Positions 14,793-16,594 of a stretch of DNA of 16,594 bases are shown here, piece after piece (the stretch's first letter is position 1; each line of letters begins with the position of its first letter). The stretch comes from Candidatus Aminicenantota bacterium. GTDB taxonomy: Bacteria > Acidobacteriota > Aminicenantia > Aminicenantales > Aminicenantaceae. The position numbers and the translations under genes are program-made. The DNA is taken from assembly GCA_030620655.1 (NCBI GenBank), contig JAUXEH010000024.1:1-16594 (forward strand). Reading direction: 5' to 3'. Under the pieces are notes generated by a model. That model made no database searches and had not been told where the DNA came from. It saw nothing but the letters and a program-made list of their open reading frames with translations.

Positions 14793-15179
14793 TCAGCGGG
14801 AGGGCTGGATCTTCAGGCTTCCTTTGAAAACAGCGCCCTCGGCGATGGATATGCGTCCGGACGTGATATCACCGCTCATGTTGCCGTCGGAGTGGAGCGT
14901 GACCTTGCCCGAGGCATGGATGCGGCCCTCCACGGTGCCGTGGATGAGGATGTTCTCAGCGTGAATGTCCGCCTTGACCCTGCCGGTCCGGGCCACGGTG
15001 AGGTCATGACCCTCCAGGTTGATCTTTCCCTGGACGCGCCCCTGGATGATCAGGTCTCCGCTGCCGGAGATGTCACCTTCCAGGAACATGCCTTGTGCCA
15101 CGAGAGAACTCTGTGAGGAGGAGGCAGAGAGAGGGGGCCCCGGTACACCGTTTTTTTTGTCTTCACCCTTTCCTACCAT
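14793..15179 (-). CDS. Bactofilin family cytoskeletal protein
   Basis: This 128-residue bactofilin (polymer-forming cytoskeletal protein, DUF583) is a cytoplasmic right-handed beta-helix that polymerises without nucleotides and often scaffolds envelope or cell-shape proteins. A disordered Gly/Ser/Pro N-terminus (1-28) precedes a core with the regular Gly-spaced pattern (FLEGDISGSGDLIIQGRVQGKI, SGDITSGRISIAEGAVFKG). The ATG at 15179 is chosen because GGGAG lies 7 nt upstream; an upstream TTG at 15200 is less likely. It is the first gene behind a near-consensus promoter and is followed after 18 bp by uvrB, an unusual combination with DNA repair. Confidence 0.92.
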   Translation of the reverse strand: MVGKGEDKKNGVPGPPLSASSSQSSLVAQGMFLEGDISGSGDLIIQGRVQGKINLEGHDLTVARTGRVKADIHAENILIHGTVEGRIHASGKVTLHSDGNMSGDITSGRISIAEGAVFKGSLKIQPSR

Positions 15180-15186
15180 GCTGCAG

Positions 15187-15191
15187 CTCCC
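15187..15191 (-). promoter_or_regulatory. Shine-Dalgarno deciding the bactofilin start
   Basis: GGGAG on the minus strand lies 7 nt before the ATG at 15179. The alternative TTG at 15200 would place this motif within its coding sequence. Confidence 0.6.
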
Positions 15192-15212
15192 TTCTCCCAA
15201 GGATGTGTGCTG

Positions 15213-15241
15213 ATTATAGAAATGATACGTGTATAAGTCAA
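15213..15241 (-). promoter_or_regulatory. Strong sigma70-type promoter of bactofilin-uvrB-uvrC
   Basis: On the minus strand, TTGACT (15241-15236) and a perfect TATAAT (15218-15213) are separated by exactly 17 bp. The predicted start near 15206 leaves a leader of about 27 nt containing the GGGAG ribosome binding site. No LexA-type SOS box (CTG-N10-CAG) is seen overlapping it. Confidence 0.75.
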
Positions 15242-15266
15242 CCGACCTGAATCATATAAAAAAAAC

Positions 15267-15295
15267 TTGACAAACGTTTGTTTGAATCCTAAATT
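15267..15295 (+). promoter_or_regulatory. Promoter of the outer-membrane protein gene
   Basis: A consensus TTGACA (15267-15272), 17 bp, then TAAATT (15290-15295). An A-tract (15258-15265) directly upstream may act as an UP element. The predicted start is near 15302, giving a leader of about 52 nt. An operator-like palindrome fills the spacer. Confidence 0.7.
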
Positions 15296-15333
15296 GAAAG
15301 CATGAGAATCGAACGTTTGTTTGATTTGTTTGA
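15271..15333 (+). repeat. Direct repeats resembling a two-site TetR-family operator
   Basis: AACGTTTGTTTGA occurs at 15273-15285 and 15312-15324, 39 bp apart. The first copy sits in the perfect palindrome CAAACGTTTG (15271-15280) between -35 and -10. The second is just downstream of the predicted transcription start and is followed by a partial third copy, TTTGTTTGA (15325-15333). The CAAAC/GTTTG half-sites resemble operators of TetR-family repressors such as PsrA. The regulator gene is not in the window. Confidence 0.6.
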
Positions 15334-15354
15334 TATGTGCCCCAGGAGGCCAAA

Positions 15355-16594
15355 ATGCGATCCCTTGGCATGATAGTGTGTCTTATGCTGATGCTGGTTG
15401 GATCCCTTCCTGCCCAGAGCCTGTTTGAGGAGGCCACCAAAGACGCATCCGAGCGGCCCGAGGCCCTGGATCTGGGCGGCTACCTGCGGAGCACGCTCTA
15501 CGTGGGCCGGGCTCAAACTGCTGAGGCCGGACAGATCAAAAGCGGTTACGGCGAGTTTTCCTTGAAGGCCAGAGTCAGAAAGGAAGGATTCGGCGGCGCT
15601 TTTGCCGAGCTGCGGTTCAGGGAGGGCCAGGAGTTCGACGCGCGAATCTCCCAGTTCACCCTTCGCGAGGCCTATGTAGACGCCTTTGCGGGACGCTTCG
15701 ATTTCCGGGTGGGCCATCAGATCGTGGTGTGGGGGAGGGCCGACGGGCTCAATCCCACGGACAACATCACACCCAAGGATATGCTGGCACGCTCTCCGGA
15801 CGAGGATGACCGCAGGCTGGCCAACTTCCTGATCCGGGCGTACTATAACGCCCAACCCGTTCGTTTAGAGGGGATATGGATCCCTTTCTACAGGCCGTCC
15901 CGGATACCTACGGAGCTCATCTCCTTTCCCGATAACGTCCTGTACGGGGGATACGACTACCCCCCCGCCCGGCTCGAAGACAGCGCCTTCGCTCTCAAGC
16001 TCAACCTCGAGCTGCCGGCGCTGGACGGGTCCTTGTCCTATTTCAACGGCTACAATCCCTTCCCTGGATTGAGCGCCGAGGTGCTGGATGTGAAGCCCCC
16101 TGAGATCCCGGTGCCCCTGGTGGATGCGTTCCTCACGAGCTACCGTATGCATGTGATCGGCGCCGACTTTGCGACCACGGTGGGGAGTACCGGGCTTCGA
16201 GGCGAGATCGCATACCGGCGGCCGCACGGGGACTACCGGGAATCCCCTTACATCATCAACCCGGACCTCTACTACGTGCTGGGGCTCGACCGGGAGCTTC
16301 CGGGGAACCTCAGCCTGATCTCCCAGTACCTGGGCCGGTACGTGCTCGATTTCGAGGAACTGCCGCCGCCTCCGGGTCCGTCTTTGCTGCCGATCTATCA
16401 GCTGGAGGAAAAAAACCGCCTCCTGGCCTCCCAGCAGTTCGAGCTCAGCCATGCCCTTTCCCTGCGGATCGCCAAGAGCTTTCTATATGAGACCCTGGAC
16501 GTCGAGCTCATGGGTTATGTCAACCTAACCTCAGAGGAATTCTTTCTCAAACCTAAGGTGACCTACAAGATCGCCGACGCGCTCAAGCTGGTCG
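15355..16594 (+). CDS. Outer-membrane beta-barrel protein, incomplete at window end
   Basis: At least 413 residues run in frame to the window edge without a stop. The N-terminus is a clear signal peptide (MRSLGMIVCLMLMLVGSLPA, cleavage likely after Ala20). The mature part shows alternating hydrophobic strands and aromatic girdle residues typical of a beta-barrel. A conserved-looking segment, RVGHQIVVWGRADGLNPTDN (about 118-137), resembles the GxQxvxWG region of large porin-like outer membrane proteins such as DUF1302-type proteins. The exact family is not recognised. AGGAGG (15344-15349) lies 5 nt before the ATG. Expression appears controlled through the operator-like repeats, which would suit a transport or efflux-linked locus continuing beyond the window; that is inference. 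Confidence 0.82.
   Translation, partial: MRSLGMIVCLMLMLVGSLPAQSLFEEATKDASERPEALDLGGYLRSTLYVGRAQTAEAGQIKSGYGEFSLKARVRKEGFGGAFAELRFREGQEFDARISQFTLREAYVDAFAGRFDFRVGHQIVVWGRADGLNPTDNITPKDMLARSPDEDDRRLANFLIRAYYNAQPVRLEGIWIPFYRPSRIPTELISFPDNVLYGGYDYPPARLEDSAFALKLNLELPALDGSLSYFNGYNPFPGLSAEVLDVKPPEIPVPLVDAFLTSYRMHVIGADFATTVGSTGLRGEIAYRRPHGDYRESPYIINPDLYYVLGLDRELPGNLSLISQYLGRYVLDFEELPPPPGPSLLPIYQLEEKNRLLASQQFELSHALSLRIAKSFLYETLDVELMGYVNLTSEEFFLKPKVTYKIADALKLV

Noticed and set aside
14157..15116. A plus-strand open frame of 319 codons opposite uvrB and the bactofilin
   Set aside because: It is an antisense shadow spanning two convincing genes and an intergenic gap, with no recognisable domain.
15206..15260. 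LexA/SOS box controlling the uvrB operon
   Set aside because: No CTG-N10-CAG or related palindrome was found around the promoter.
15289..16452. Minus-strand open frames opposite the outer-membrane protein gene
   Set aside because: The plus-strand frame has a signal peptide, AGGAGG, a promoter and barrel-like composition; the minus frames have none of these.

Overview
The window (about 58% G+C by eye) is a densely packed bacterial chromosome segment. It has a Gram-negative type envelope (a signal-peptide beta-barrel protein at the right edge) and a strongly anaerobic redox flavour: rubredoxin-like domains, an FTR-like iron-sulfur disulfide reductase, a Cys-rich DUF2769 protein and ferrous iron uptake. 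I see no rRNA, tRNA, transposase, CRISPR array or plasmid gene. An anaerobic diderm lineage such as Acidobacteriota/Aminicenantes would fit, but this is a guess from gene content.

Left part (1-8.7 kb): all genes are on the minus strand, reading right to left. secA, guaB and a ZIP-like membrane protein lie 12 and 6 bp apart and look like one operon. A rubredoxin/TPP-enzyme fusion of the pyruvate oxidase/acetolactate synthase family follows after 56 bp. Its stop codon lies just before a good promoter that starts a second operon: a DUF2769 Cys-rich protein, a membrane cytochrome with a C-terminal c-type haem domain, a rubredoxin-like/FTR-like disulfide reductase, and a CPHC thioredoxin-fold redoxin. 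The last two overlap by 8 bp. This looks like an electron-transfer-to-thiol cassette. The left edge holds hairpin-forming repeats and a 13-bp inverted repeat that may terminate the operon.

Middle (8.6-10.97 kb): secA and feoAB diverge. The gap contains a canonical G-quadruplex motif and a candidate feo promoter. feoB overlaps feoA and appears to start at TTG. Directly behind feoB is a 15-codon remnant of a HAD-family hydrolase, cut off at the stop codon of the convergent uvrC.

Right part (10.97-16.59 kb): a bactofilin, uvrB and uvrC form a minus-strand operon behind a near-consensus promoter. Diverging from it is an incomplete outer-membrane beta-barrel gene whose promoter carries two copies of a TetR-type operator-like repeat, one between -35 and -10 and one just downstream.

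The window combines housekeeping functions (protein export, GMP synthesis, nucleotide excision repair, iron uptake) with one less usual element, the redox cassette and the neighbouring rubredoxin-TPP enzyme.
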